From contig DATGHS010000044.1 in the NCBI GenBank assembly GCA_035307785.1, positions 1 to 8,726 on the forward strand: a DNA stretch of 8,726 bases, in the 5' to 3' direction. This DNA comes from DATGHS01 sp035307785. GTDB taxonomy: Bacteria; Planctomycetota; Planctomycetia; Gemmatales; Gemmataceae. Positions 1-5,854 of the stretch are shown here, one piece after another. Position 1 is the first letter of the stretch. Every line of letters begins with the position of its first letter. The notes beneath the pieces are model-generated. The model was not told the DNA's origin and did not search any database. It saw only the letters and a program-made list of their open reading frames with translations. The position numbers and the translations under genes were made by a program.

Positions 1-163
1 CCCCGTCCAGATCGACCAGATGCAGCCCCGCCGCTCCCTGGGCTTCCCAACGTTTGGCCACCGCCACCGGATCATTATCGAAAATGGTTTCTTGAGCATA
101 ATCGCCCTGTCTCAGGCGGACACAGTAGCCGCCCCGCAGGTCGATAGCCGGGAAGATCTGCAT
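1..163 (-). CDS. hisA: HisA, phosphoribosylformimino-AICAR isomerase (N-terminal 54 codons, runs off the window)
   Basis: HisA isomerises ProFAR to PRFAR, the fourth step of histidine biosynthesis, in the cytoplasm. Translating the minus strand from the ATG at 163 gives MQIFPAIDLRGGYCVRLRQG, then DYAQETIFDNDP and a segment ending in LHLVDLDG. These are the first strands of the HisA (beta/alpha)8 barrel: the AIDL(R/I)GG motif with the catalytic Asp at residue 8, the RL.QGDY motif and the end-of-strand LVDLDG motif. HisF is the main alternative, but HisF starts with a different motif (RIIPCLDV) and lacks the QGDY segment. The start is supported by an AGGTGG ribosome-binding site 7 nt upstream. 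The reading frame is open to the left edge, so the C-terminal three quarters lie outside the window. It is preceded by unrelated membrane-protein genes, not by another visible his gene. Confidence 0.9.
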   Translation of the reverse strand, partial: MQIFPAIDLRGGYCVRLRQGDYAQETIFDNDPVAVAKRWEAQGAAGLHLVDLDG

Positions 164-170
164 GATCGCG

Positions 171-176
171 CCACCT
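171..176 (-). promoter_or_regulatory. Ribosome-binding site of hisA
   Basis: The minus strand reads AGGTGG here, 7 nt before the hisA ATG. It fixes the start at 163 and is one of the better Shine-Dalgarno matches in the window. Confidence 0.6.
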
Positions 177-193
177 AAGGGGATTAAGAAGAT

Positions 194-222
194 ATTGTGG
201 AGAGCCCGTGTGCGAAATGCAA
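194..222 (-). promoter_or_regulatory. Possible sigma70-type promoter of hisA (weak)
   Basis: On the minus strand TTGCAT (217-222) is followed after 17 nt by CACAAT (194-199). That is 3 of 6 and 4 of 6 matches to the -35 and -10 consensus. Transcription would start near 187 and leave a leader of about 24 nt before the hisA ATG. The position is sensible, downstream of the large inverted repeat at 238-302, but matches of this quality arise by chance. Confidence 0.2.
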
Positions 223-237
223 GGGTTGACAATAACC

Positions 238-302
238 CGGCGAGCCGTGCTCCGTAAGGAGCCGGGTCAGGTACCCGGCTCCTTACGGAGCACGGCTCGC
301 CG
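238..302. repeat. 30-bp perfect inverted repeat (long hairpin) with nested GTAA hairpins
   Basis: The arm at 238-267 is the exact reverse complement of 273-302, leaving a 5-nt loop (CAGGT). Each arm is itself partly palindromic: GCTCC-GTAA-GGAGC at 249-262, and its mirror GCTCC-TTAC-GGAGC at 278-291. The element can therefore fold as one long stem or as two short tetraloop hairpins. It fills most of the gap between the 315-818 gene and hisA. No T-run follows on either strand, so it is not a typical intrinsic terminator. A small hairpin (GGGTT/AACCC, 223-238) abuts it. It is most likely a copy of a dispersed hairpin repeat. Confidence 0.85.
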
Positions 303-314
303 AAGCATGATCCC

Positions 315-818
315 TCACTCCAATTGCCGCCAGCGGCTAACGCCAACCAGCAACGGCGGCACGAAAAGCGCCGTGCTGATTGCTAGCACATACATGCCGG
401 CCAGCAATCCCGGCCCAGTGTCCTTGCCGAGACATCCCGGCAAGATCAGCAGCACGCCGCCGGCCAGGGTGAGGATAATCAGAATGCCCAACCCCAGGAT
501 CGCGCCGCGGCGGCCCTTGCGCATGGCGTCGCCCAGAGTAAAGAGTAGGCAACAAAACAGAAACTGAAGCGTGGCGCTACGCGCTGCCCCGCGCCGAATT
601 GCCTTGACCTCGGCCGGCAAGTCCGACACGGGAAGGAAAAAGATCAGGCACATGCCTACGAGCGTGAGCAACGCCGTGCCGCCAAAGAGGATCATAAAGA
701 TATAGCCGTAGACTTGAATGAGCATCAGCAACACCTCGGCGCAGCCGGGCACGACGGGCAAAATGGCCTCGACCGCCAGGTGCAGCAAGATGCCCGATTG
801 TTCGGCCGGCGTAGACAT
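315..818 (-). CDS. Multi-pass membrane protein of unknown function, 167 aa
   Basis: I do not recognise the family. The protein is strongly hydrophobic, with likely membrane segments at about residues 36-63 (one long or two short helices), 84-97, 106-128 and 137-159. Between the second and third segments is a positively charged stretch (KAIRRGAAR), with another just after the third (MRKGRRG). By the positive-inside rule these probably face the cytoplasm. There is no signal peptide, enzyme motif or metal-binding pattern. The ATG at 818 lies 18 nt beyond the stop of the 837-1511 gene, so the two are probably co-transcribed. An ATG at 834 is in another frame and yields only a shadow. The long hairpin at 238-302 lies just past the stop. 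Confidence 0.8.
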   Translation of the reverse strand: MSTPAEQSGILLHLAVEAILPVVPGCAEVLLMLIQVYGYIFMILFGGTALLTLVGMCLIFFLPVSDLPAEVKAIRRGAARSATLQFLFCCLLFTLGDAMRKGRRGAILGLGILIILTLAGGVLLILPGCLGKDTGPGLLAGMYVLAISTALFVPPLLVGVSRWRQLE

Positions 819-836
819 GGCGCGGTACCGACATGG

Positions 837-1511
837 TTACTCTTCCGCCGGCGTTCGGAACACGGCCAGGATGTCGAACCCTTCGCCCATCAGCTTTTTC
901 GTCTCGTCCGGCTTGAGTCTCTTTGAGGAGCGGTAATAAATCAACTGCGGCCCTTCCGCTTCGATGCAGATGCCGTTGGTCTCTTCCAGCTGATCGAGCA
1001 CTTCCGGTGTGAAGACTTCGCGGATTTCTTCTTCATCCGGACCGCGCAGGAGATAGCGCTTCGAGAATTCCGGATGGGTATCGAAGTTAATGTCTTTATA
1101 ACCGAACACGGCGCCGATCTTGTGCCAAAAGCTCTCCGGCCGCAGGTTGAACGACGGCAGATCCATGTCTTCCGCTTCGAAGCAGATGACGCTTTGTTGG
1201 TAGATTTTCTGATGTTTCCCGTAGCCGACGGTGTAACGGTAATCGAAGATGCAGACTTGCAAGTCGCGGGTCGTGCCGCGCATAAGGTTGAAGAGCTTTT
1301 TCGAGTGCCCTTGGCTGAACAGGTAGAACGACGACAGTGAGCCGAGCAGACCAGCGTCTCCTTTGGGGAGAAACTTGAAACCGAATTCCTCGGCGACCTT
1401 TTGAAACGCCTCGGTGCGCTTTTTCTCCACGAAGTAATTGATGATCACAATGGCGACGACAACGATGATGACGCCGGCGAGAATGAACCAAAAAAAGGGA
1501 ATATCATTCAT
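837..1511 (-). CDS. Single-pass membrane-anchored protein of unknown function, 224 aa
   Basis: The N-terminus is one clear membrane helix (about residues 6-26) followed by a basic stretch (VEKKRTEAF). A soluble domain of about 190 residues then faces the cytoplasm if the basic flank is inside. Distinctive segments are LLGSLSSFYLFSQG (55-68), CIFDYRYTVGYGKHQ (87-101), DLPSFNLRPESFWHKIG (117-133), FDTHPEFSKRYLLRGPDEE (143-161) and a C-terminal KRLKPDETKKLMGEGF. From memory this matches a conserved uncharacterised family found in planctomycetes and some other bacteria, and I can assign no biochemical role. It sits 54 nt after the secreted-protein gene (1566-2333) and 18 nt before the next membrane-protein gene, which suggests one transcript. 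The start is chosen because the ORF opens with a well-formed membrane anchor. Confidence 0.85.
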   Translation of the reverse strand: MNDIPFFWFILAGVIIVVVAIVIINYFVEKKRTEAFQKVAEEFGFKFLPKGDAGLLGSLSSFYLFSQGHSKKLFNLMRGTTRDLQVCIFDYRYTVGYGKHQKIYQQSVICFEAEDMDLPSFNLRPESFWHKIGAVFGYKDINFDTHPEFSKRYLLRGPDEEEIREVFTPEVLDQLEETNGICIEAEGPQLIYYRSSKRLKPDETKKLMGEGFDILAVFRTPAEE

Positions 1512-1565
1512 GGCACGATCCGTTGCTAATTCGCTTCCTCGCCCCTTGGGGGAGGGCAGAAAAGC

Positions 1566-2333
1566 CTACTTCTTTTGTGGAATCGCGATCACCGCGGCTT
1601 CCCATTGCAGCCCCACGGGCGTGCCCAGATCGCGATCGGCCAGCGTGGCCCAGGGCGTGTCGGGGTGATCCTTCGCGACTTTGCTCAATAGTTTATGCGC
1701 CGATTTCACGGTGTCCTTCAGGTCGGTTGGGCCGGCCAGCTTCTCCGACGGAACGAGCCGCCAGCCGTTCTGATTCTGCTTCGCATCGAGTTCGGGAAGA
1801 TTGTCTTTGCGAAAATCGCCGAGTAGTAGGCTGTATTCGAACAGATACGCATAGCGCAACTGCACGTGAGCCAGGATGAAATCATAATGCGCTTGCCAGC
1901 GCTTGGACGGCTCGCGCTTGCGTTGATTTTCAAGCGCTTCCAGGCGTTCCTGCGCTTCTTTCAACTCTTCCATTTGCCGGGCCAGCGGCTTTTGGCTATC
2001 GACGATTCGCTTCAACAGGGCCGGGCGATCTTTCGGCAGGGGCGCAATGAATTCCGTGGCTGGCGGCGATTCCTCGGCATGTTTGCGTAGGAGATCAACG
2101 GCGGCCAGAACTGCTGCTCGGAAGGGGAACTTCTCCGGTTTCTGGCGGACCTCATCGTTCGAAATCCGGTCGGGTTGGTATTCCTTAGGCATCGGCTTCG
2201 CGACCCGCCGAACCGGCGGCACGTCGATGTCGCGGAGGATCGAGTGGTCATCGTTCGCCGGCGACGGCGTCTGGGCGGAGGCAACAACGGTTGTCAGCAA
2301 CATTATCCATATAGCGCAGCAAGCTTGTTTCAT
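1566..2333 (-). CDS. Secreted or periplasmic protein of unknown function with coiled-coil segment, 255 aa
   Basis: Residues 1-20 form a Sec signal peptide (basic start, hydrophobic core IWIMLLTTVV, A-S-A cleavage site before Q21), so the mature protein is exported. Residues 105-145 are rich in K, E, Q and R with heptad-like leucines (ARQMEELKEAQERLEALENQ), probably a coiled coil. A helical segment follows (HYDFILAHVQLRYAYLFEYS). Near the C-terminus, AHKLLSKVAKDHPDTPWATL with LADRDLGTPVG resembles the end of TPR-like export proteins that I recall from planctomycetes. No catalytic motif is visible. The start has a good ribosome-binding site, GAGGA at 2342-2346, 8 nt before the ATG. It is probably the first gene of a three-gene unit with the two downstream membrane proteins. 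Confidence 0.8.
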   Translation of the reverse strand: MKQACCAIWIMLLTTVVASAQTPSPANDDHSILRDIDVPPVRRVAKPMPKEYQPDRISNDEVRQKPEKFPFRAAVLAAVDLLRKHAEESPPATEFIAPLPKDRPALLKRIVDSQKPLARQMEELKEAQERLEALENQRKREPSKRWQAHYDFILAHVQLRYAYLFEYSLLLGDFRKDNLPELDAKQNQNGWRLVPSEKLAGPTDLKDTVKSAHKLLSKVAKDHPDTPWATLADRDLGTPVGLQWEAAVIAIPQKK

Positions 2334-2341
2334 TTACAACG

Positions 2342-2346
2342 TCCTC
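2342..2346 (-). promoter_or_regulatory. Ribosome-binding site of the 1566-2333 gene
   Basis: The minus strand reads GAGGA, 8 nt before the ATG at 2333. It lies immediately outside the inverted repeat at 2351-2419, so folding of that repeat in RNA would place a stem a few bases upstream of the site. Confidence 0.5.
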
Positions 2347-2350
2347 GTCA

Positions 2351-2419
2351 GAGCCGCGCACGGAGCGCAGCGCAGTAAGCGGCCAATCGACGATTCGCCA
2401 CTTACTTCGTGCGCGGCTC
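2351..2419. repeat. Imperfect 69-nt inverted repeat (nested hairpin) between two genes
   Basis: GAGCCGCGCACG (2351-2362) pairs with 2408-2419. Inside it AGTAAGCGGC (2374-2383) pairs with 2397-2406 with one mismatch, and AATCG (2385-2389) pairs with CGATT (2391-2395) at the tip. One side has an 11-nt unpaired bulge (2363-2373). It fills most of the 97-nt gap between the TPR-protein stop and the start of the secreted-protein gene. No T-run follows on the minus strand. It may affect termination, mRNA stability or start-site access, or may just be a dispersed repeat. Confidence 0.7.
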
Positions 2420-2430
2420 AGAAGGTTTTG

Positions 2431-3729
2431 CTAGTCCACTTCCCCCACCACCGCGTCCTTCAGCGAAAACAGAAAATCCTCCGGATCGGTCGCGTTCAAC
2501 TTTAGCTTGCCTTCGATCTTCACTAGTCCCCGGCGCAGCGTGGCCGATTTACCGGTGGGCATCTCGATCAGCAGTATGCCGTTGGGCGGCGGCGTCTCGC
2601 AGAACCAGCAGCCCACCGGATATTCGATCAGCAGGAAGGCCGAGAGCTCCACGTCTTCGCCCAACGGCTGCATGAAGCCGGCAACGCTCACGCTCTTGCC
2701 GTCGAGCTTCTTCAGGTATTCGGGAAAGCTGGGGCGGAATTTGGCATCGAGCGTGGTCTCCGTGAGCAAGCCCCAGGGCAGCACGTTGGTGCGATCGGCA
2801 CTCGGCTCCGGCAGTTGCGACACGTCGAACTTGCGAACCAGAGGCCGGGGCGAGCGGAAATTGATGCGCTGGTGCCCTTCGTGTACCGTGCGGGCAGCGT
2901 TGCCCTGCGCGGCGGACGGCAGCGCGTCGGCCAGGGCTTTGAGCTGTTGCCGGCGCTGCCGTAGTTCGGGAGCGGTTTGGGCGAACTCGGTCACGAGACC
3001 ATCGAAAATAGCCGAGGCGGTGCGAATGTCGCCGTCGGCATTGGCCAGATCGGCCAGTTGCCAGAGCAAGCGCGTGTCGGCCGGCAACCAGAGCGCGAGT
3101 TGCTGCACGATGGCCACAGCATTGGCGGGCAGCTTCTTGCGCTCCTGGGCGGCGATGGTTCCCGGCTCGAAAGCGCCTTTTTCGCCGACGTATTTCACGC
3201 CGAACAAGTCGTCGACCTGCTGCGAATCTTTCGGCGACTGCAGTCGCAGCCGAACCAGTTTGAGGTGATACTCCTCGAACACGCGCAGCTTGGGCGGGGC
3301 GAGTTTCACGGCCTCGCGCAAGCATTCCGCTGCCTGCGCCAGATCGCCTTGTAGCTGCCAGGCGGCGCCCAAATTGGCCGCGATGCGAAAATGCTCCGGA
3401 TGCTGCCGCTGAGCCGGCCGGAGAATCTCGACCGCCTTACCGGGCTGGCCGAGGCGAATGTACAGCGCGCCGAGGTCGGCAATCTCGTCGGCAGATAGCT
3501 TCTCTTTTTTTTCCAGGCGAGCCAGGGCGCTGCGATATTCGGTCTGAAAGGGGCTCGGCGGCAAGCCTTTGGCCGGTGGCACGGCCAGGTAGCGCAGGCT
3601 GCGCTGGTCGACGAGAAAGCCACGCCACTGCGACGGCAGCTCGGCAATGGTTTCGCCCGAGTAATACACCCCGGCTTGCGCCCAAAGCGGTACGGATCCC
3701 AGAAGCACTAAAGCAAGGAGGTTTTTCAT
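2431..3729 (-). CDS. Exported TPR protein with C-terminal DUF3299-like domain, 432 aa
   Basis: A Sec signal peptide (MKNLLALVLLGSVPLWAQAG, cleavage near residue 19) sends the protein out of the cytoplasm. Helical repeats follow. TPR-like units are clear at about 82-113 (LGALYIRLGQPGKAVEILRP) and 114-147 (NLGAAWQLQGDLAQAAECLR), and another is likely at 221-252. Such units usually mediate protein-protein contacts. Residues 330-432 resemble DUF3299: LDGKSVSVAGFMQPL, then FLLIEYPVGCWFCETPPP and NGILLIEM, with a terminal SLKDAVV strand. The Cys374-x-x-Cys377 pair could bind metal or form a disulphide, and I infer no catalysis from it. No strong ribosome-binding site precedes the ATG, but a start beginning directly with the signal peptide is convincing. 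A gap of 178 nt with a large inverted repeat separates it from the acetyltransferase gene upstream. Confidence 0.85.
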   Translation of the reverse strand: MKNLLALVLLGSVPLWAQAGVYYSGETIAELPSQWRGFLVDQRSLRYLAVPPAKGLPPSPFQTEYRSALARLEKKEKLSADEIADLGALYIRLGQPGKAVEILRPAQRQHPEHFRIAANLGAAWQLQGDLAQAAECLREAVKLAPPKLRVFEEYHLKLVRLRLQSPKDSQQVDDLFGVKYVGEKGAFEPGTIAAQERKKLPANAVAIVQQLALWLPADTRLLWQLADLANADGDIRTASAIFDGLVTEFAQTAPELRQRRQQLKALADALPSAAQGNAARTVHEGHQRINFRSPRPLVRKFDVSQLPEPSADRTNVLPWGLLTETTLDAKFRPSFPEYLKKLDGKSVSVAGFMQPLGEDVELSAFLLIEYPVGCWFCETPPPNGILLIEMPTGKSATLRRGLVKIEGKLKLNATDPEDFLFSLKDAVVGEVD

Positions 3730-3747
3730 GTTGGCGCCCGCAATGAA

Positions 3748-3826
3748 CTACCATCGTGATGATAATCGAAGGTAACGGGGAGAACCAGTCCCCAATCCCC
3801 TGGATAGCAGAGTTCAACGATGGTAG
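3748..3826. repeat. 10-bp inverted repeat spaced 59 nt, overlapping the adjacent long hairpin
   Basis: CTACCATCGT (3748-3757) is the exact reverse complement of ACGATGGTAG (3817-3826). The second arm shares its last four bases with the 26-bp hairpin at 3823-3882, so the two stems cannot both form completely. Between the arms is a small GGGGA/TCCCC hairpin (3777-3781 with 3789-3793). All of this lies just upstream of the start of the TPR gene at 3729. Confidence 0.5.
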
Positions 3827-3882
3827 CGGAATTCGCAAGAATTCCGATTTCGCCCGATCGGAATTCTTGCGAATTCCGCTAC
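3823..3882. repeat. 26-bp perfect inverted repeat made of two GCAA-loop hairpins
   Basis: The arm at 3823-3848 is the exact reverse complement of 3857-3882, with an 8-nt loop (TTCGCCCG). Each arm is also a near-perfect hairpin of its own: CGGAATTC-GCAA-GAATTCCG at 3827-3846, and its mirror with loop TTGC at 3859-3878. One long stem or two 8-bp stems with GCAA tetraloops are possible. It lies between the acetyltransferase stop (3908) and the TPR-gene start (3729). There is no terminator-type T-run. Confidence 0.85.
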
Positions 3883-3907
3883 TGAAGCGCGTTCAATGGC
3901 ATCGGTG

Positions 3908-4441
3908 TCATTGCCCATCCAACACCCGGTACATCACCGTCGTGCTGCACAGGCCGCCATTGGGCCAGAGGGCGTAGTTCGGGATGTCGCCGCAGCGCTG
4001 CCAGCCCAGGCGCGCATACAGGCGCTCGGCGTCGCTGCCGGTGACGGTGTCGAGCACTAGCAGCGTCTTGCCGGCTTCGCGCGCCGCGGCTTCGGCAGCG
4101 CGCATGAGCGCTTCCCCGATTCCCCGGCGGCGCGCCTGGCGATGCACCTGCATCTTGGCCACGTCGGCTCGGTGCGGCTGATTATCGGGCATCGCCAGCA
4201 CCACCTGAACCGTGCCGATAATCAGGTGGGACTCGATGTCTTCGGCCACAAGCACAATGCGCTCGCCGCGCTTCGCACTCGCCAGCGCGCCCTGCCAGAA
4301 TGCCAGCGCCTTGGCGCGCGGCAGCGGCAGCATGAAGCCGACCGAGGCGCCGCCTTCCACGCAGTCGATCAGCAGGTCGGCCAGCGCTTCAGCGGTGGCA
4401 GTGTGGGAGGCCGCGCGGCGAATGCGAAAAGTATCGGTCAT
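3908..4441 (-). CDS. GNAT-family N-acetyltransferase, 177 aa
   Basis: GNAT enzymes transfer an acetyl group from acetyl-CoA to an amine of a small molecule or protein. Counted from the ATG at 4441 (MTDTFRIRRA), the acetyl-CoA pyrophosphate-binding motif is RRRGIGEALM at about residues 104-113, preceded by the VAKMQVH strand (motif A). Downstream are LLVLDTVTGSDAERLYARLGW, where the Tyr of motif B is often the general acid, and a terminal NYALWPNGG...TTVMYRVL strand. The length is normal for a one-domain GNAT protein. The frame is open to 4591, but the extra 50 residues look non-coding in composition, so the internal ATG is preferred. It lies alone downstream of an intrinsic terminator and is probably transcribed from its own promoter. 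The substrate cannot be told from sequence. Confidence 0.88.
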   Translation of the reverse strand: MTDTFRIRRAASHTATAEALADLLIDCVEGGASVGFMLPLPRAKALAFWQGALASAKRGERIVLVAEDIESHLIIGTVQVVLAMPDNQPHRADVAKMQVHRQARRRGIGEALMRAAEAAAREAGKTLLVLDTVTGSDAERLYARLGWQRCGDIPNYALWPNGGLCSTTVMYRVLDGQ

Positions 4442-4571
4442 GGCGTCTTCGCTTCGAGAGCCGGGGGGTCGGGAATCTTGGGGCAATTGTAGTGCGGTTG
4501 GGAAACCGGGATAGGAATCAACGAGAATGTGTTGGGCGGATCGAGCATGGATGCAGTGCCCGCCGAATAAC

Positions 4572-4638
4572 CAGAGGTCGACGATCAGCACCAGAAGAAC
4601 CGGCTTTCTGACCTCTGATATCTGACCTCTGACCTCTG
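4572..4638. repeat. Short repeats TCTGACCTCTG (three copies) with an inverted partial copy
   Basis: The 11-mer TCTGACCTCTG occurs at 4607-4617, 4621-4631 and 4628-4638 (the last two overlap). An inverted partial copy CAGAGGTC is at 4572-4579. The tract lies in the 356-nt gap between the acetyltransferase and sigma genes. That gap otherwise holds only the terminator at 4670-4710 and an adjacent weaker hairpin (4711-4740, one mismatch). Frames translating this tract into RGQRSDIRGQ-like peptides are probably not genes. Confidence 0.7.
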
Positions 4639-4669
4639 TTACGGCAGGCCTCTACCAATGAACGAAGTG

Positions 4670-4710
4670 AAAAAAAAGGGTAGGGACATACGGCCAGAAT
4701 GCCCCTACCC
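4670..4710 (-). terminator. Rho-independent terminator after the ECF sigma gene
   Basis: On the minus strand the stem GGGTAGGG (4710-4703) pairs with CCCTACCC (4685-4678) across a 17-nt loop and is followed at once by eight T residues (4677-4670). It lies about 90 nt past the sigma-gene stop and 230 nt before the acetyltransferase start. It should end the upstream unit and separate the two genes. A second, imperfect hairpin just before it (4711-4740) may add to it. Confidence 0.8.
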
Positions 4711-4797
4711 GGCGAGGACAGCAGGCCGTTTGTCCCCGCCAACGAAAAGGCCGCTTTGCTTATTCGCTCTCAACCGAGGGGAGAGGAGAGTAGATTC

Positions 4798-5847
4798 CTA
4801 TTGCCCGTGGCAAGAGGATCTGGGAATGGAAGACGGCTGAGCGGGCCCGCTGGCGTCGTTTGCCCCAGAACTGCCCACGGTCAACGGAATCCCGCTCATG
4901 CCATCGTTCGAAGCGGCGCCGGATGCGGAGCGCCGGTGGCTCTGGCCCAGGGAGAGGTTGTCGGCAAATCCTACTAACATGCTTAACGTCAGAGCGATGA
5001 ACACAGCCAGCCCCAGAGGGAGCAGCGAGCGCCACCAGCGTCTTTGCGCGGGCGCGGGCAGACTGCGGAGAGTCGCCTCGGCAAGAGCCCGAACATTTTC
5101 GGAAATCGTAACTGCGGCTGCCGGGCCCGATGCCGTGGCCGTTTTGGCCAGCTGGGTGGTTTGCTCGAGGAGCCGTGCCGATAGCTCGCCGCTGCCGACG
5201 CCCAGAACGAGCGCCAAGCTGAAGAACCCGGCCGGGGCCAGCCGCCGGCGGCGCTCCATGCGCTCGCGGAGCATTTCGCGGCCACGCGCCAGCCGGTATG
5301 ACATGGAGCCGCTCGGCCACCGGAGCCTGCGCGCGGCCTCTTCGTTCGTAAGTCCCTGCAAGTAACACAAGACCAGGGGTAGCCGGTATTTTTCGGGCAG
5401 CTTTTCCAATTCCTCGTCTAGCGCTTGGCGCAGTTCGCGCCAGGCCAGGTCGTTTGTCGGTTCAGTTTCGGTGGCCACAGGCGTTGCCTGCCTTTCTTGC
5501 CGCTGCCGGCGGCCGGCCTGCGCGCGAGCTTTACGCGCAGTGCGACTGGCAACCCCGTACAGCCAGCTTCCCAACAATTCCGGATTCTGGAGCGAATCCG
5601 CCCGGCGAACCAGTACCAGGAACGTGGCCTGGAAGGCATCTTCCGCATCCTGGGCGCTGCCCAGAATGCGCCGGCACACGCTCCACACCAATGGCCCATG
5701 CCGCTCCACCAGGAGGGCAAAAGCGCGCTCGTCCCGCGCGCGGGTAAACCGCTCCAGGAGTTCCGCGTCGGTCAGTTCCGCCACCGGCGCCACGGAAAGA
5801 CGGCCTCCCTGCCGTGCGGGGCCACAGGCCAGTTGTGCATCCGCCAT
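4798..5847 (-). CDS. ECF-type RNA polymerase sigma factor with membrane-helix C-terminal extension, 349 aa
   Basis: ECF sigma factors direct RNA polymerase to a dedicated set of promoters. Region sigma2 spans about residues 29-107: LTDAELLERFTRARDERAFA, ERHGPLVWSVCRRILGSAQD, AEDAFQATFLVLVRRA and LGSWLYGVASRTARKARA. Region sigma4 spans about 137-200, with LPEKYRLPLVLCYLQGLTNE and the helix-turn-helix EEAARRLRWPSGSMSYRLAR. About 150 further residues follow, with a short hydrophobic stretch at 205-219 and a convincing membrane helix at 275-294 (LLPLGLAVFIALTLSMLVGF), then a Ser/Gly-rich tail. Canonical ECF factors end after sigma4, and C-terminally extended ones are known in planctomycetes. The start at 5847 (MADAQLACG) is chosen over 5871 because AAGAGG lies 7 nt upstream and relatives begin MA(D/N)AQL. 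No separate anti-sigma gene is visible, so the tail may be the built-in sensor. Confidence 0.9.
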   Translation of the reverse strand: MADAQLACGPARQGGRLSVAPVAELTDAELLERFTRARDERAFALLVERHGPLVWSVCRRILGSAQDAEDAFQATFLVLVRRADSLQNPELLGSWLYGVASRTARKARAQAGRRQRQERQATPVATETEPTNDLAWRELRQALDEELEKLPEKYRLPLVLCYLQGLTNEEAARRLRWPSGSMSYRLARGREMLRERMERRRRLAPAGFFSLALVLGVGSGELSARLLEQTTQLAKTATASGPAAAVTISENVRALAEATLRSLPAPAQRRWWRSLLPLGLAVFIALTLSMLVGFADNLSLGQSHRRSASGAASNDGMSGIPLTVGSSGANDASGPAQPSSIPRSSCHGQ

Positions 5848-5854
5848 GAGCCTT

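Noticed and set aside
238..302. Intrinsic terminator of the 315-818 gene
   Set aside because: The stem is very long and there is no run of Ts after it on the minus strand. A role in ending transcription cannot be excluded but the classic signal is missing.
2507..3268. Plus-strand open frame of 253 codons
   Set aside because: It is antisense to the TPR gene, which has a signal peptide and recognisable repeats. The peptide is Ser/Arg-rich with no motif.
3728..3775. 15-codon plus-strand ORF with a perfect AAGGAGG six bases before its ATG
   Set aside because: The AAGGAGG is the complement of codons 2-6 of the TPR gene signal peptide, and the peptide overlaps that gene's start. It is probably a coincidence, though worth remembering if a plus-strand transcript is ever seen.
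4442..4591. 50-residue N-terminal extension of the acetyltransferase
   Set aside because: The extension has no GNAT-like sequence and reads as intergenic DNA. The ATG at 4441 gives a normal-length domain.
4518..4742. Minus-strand ORF of 74 codons with an RGQRSDIRGQK segment
   Set aside because: It spans the terminator and the TCTGACCTCTG repeats, and the peptide is a translation of the repeat.
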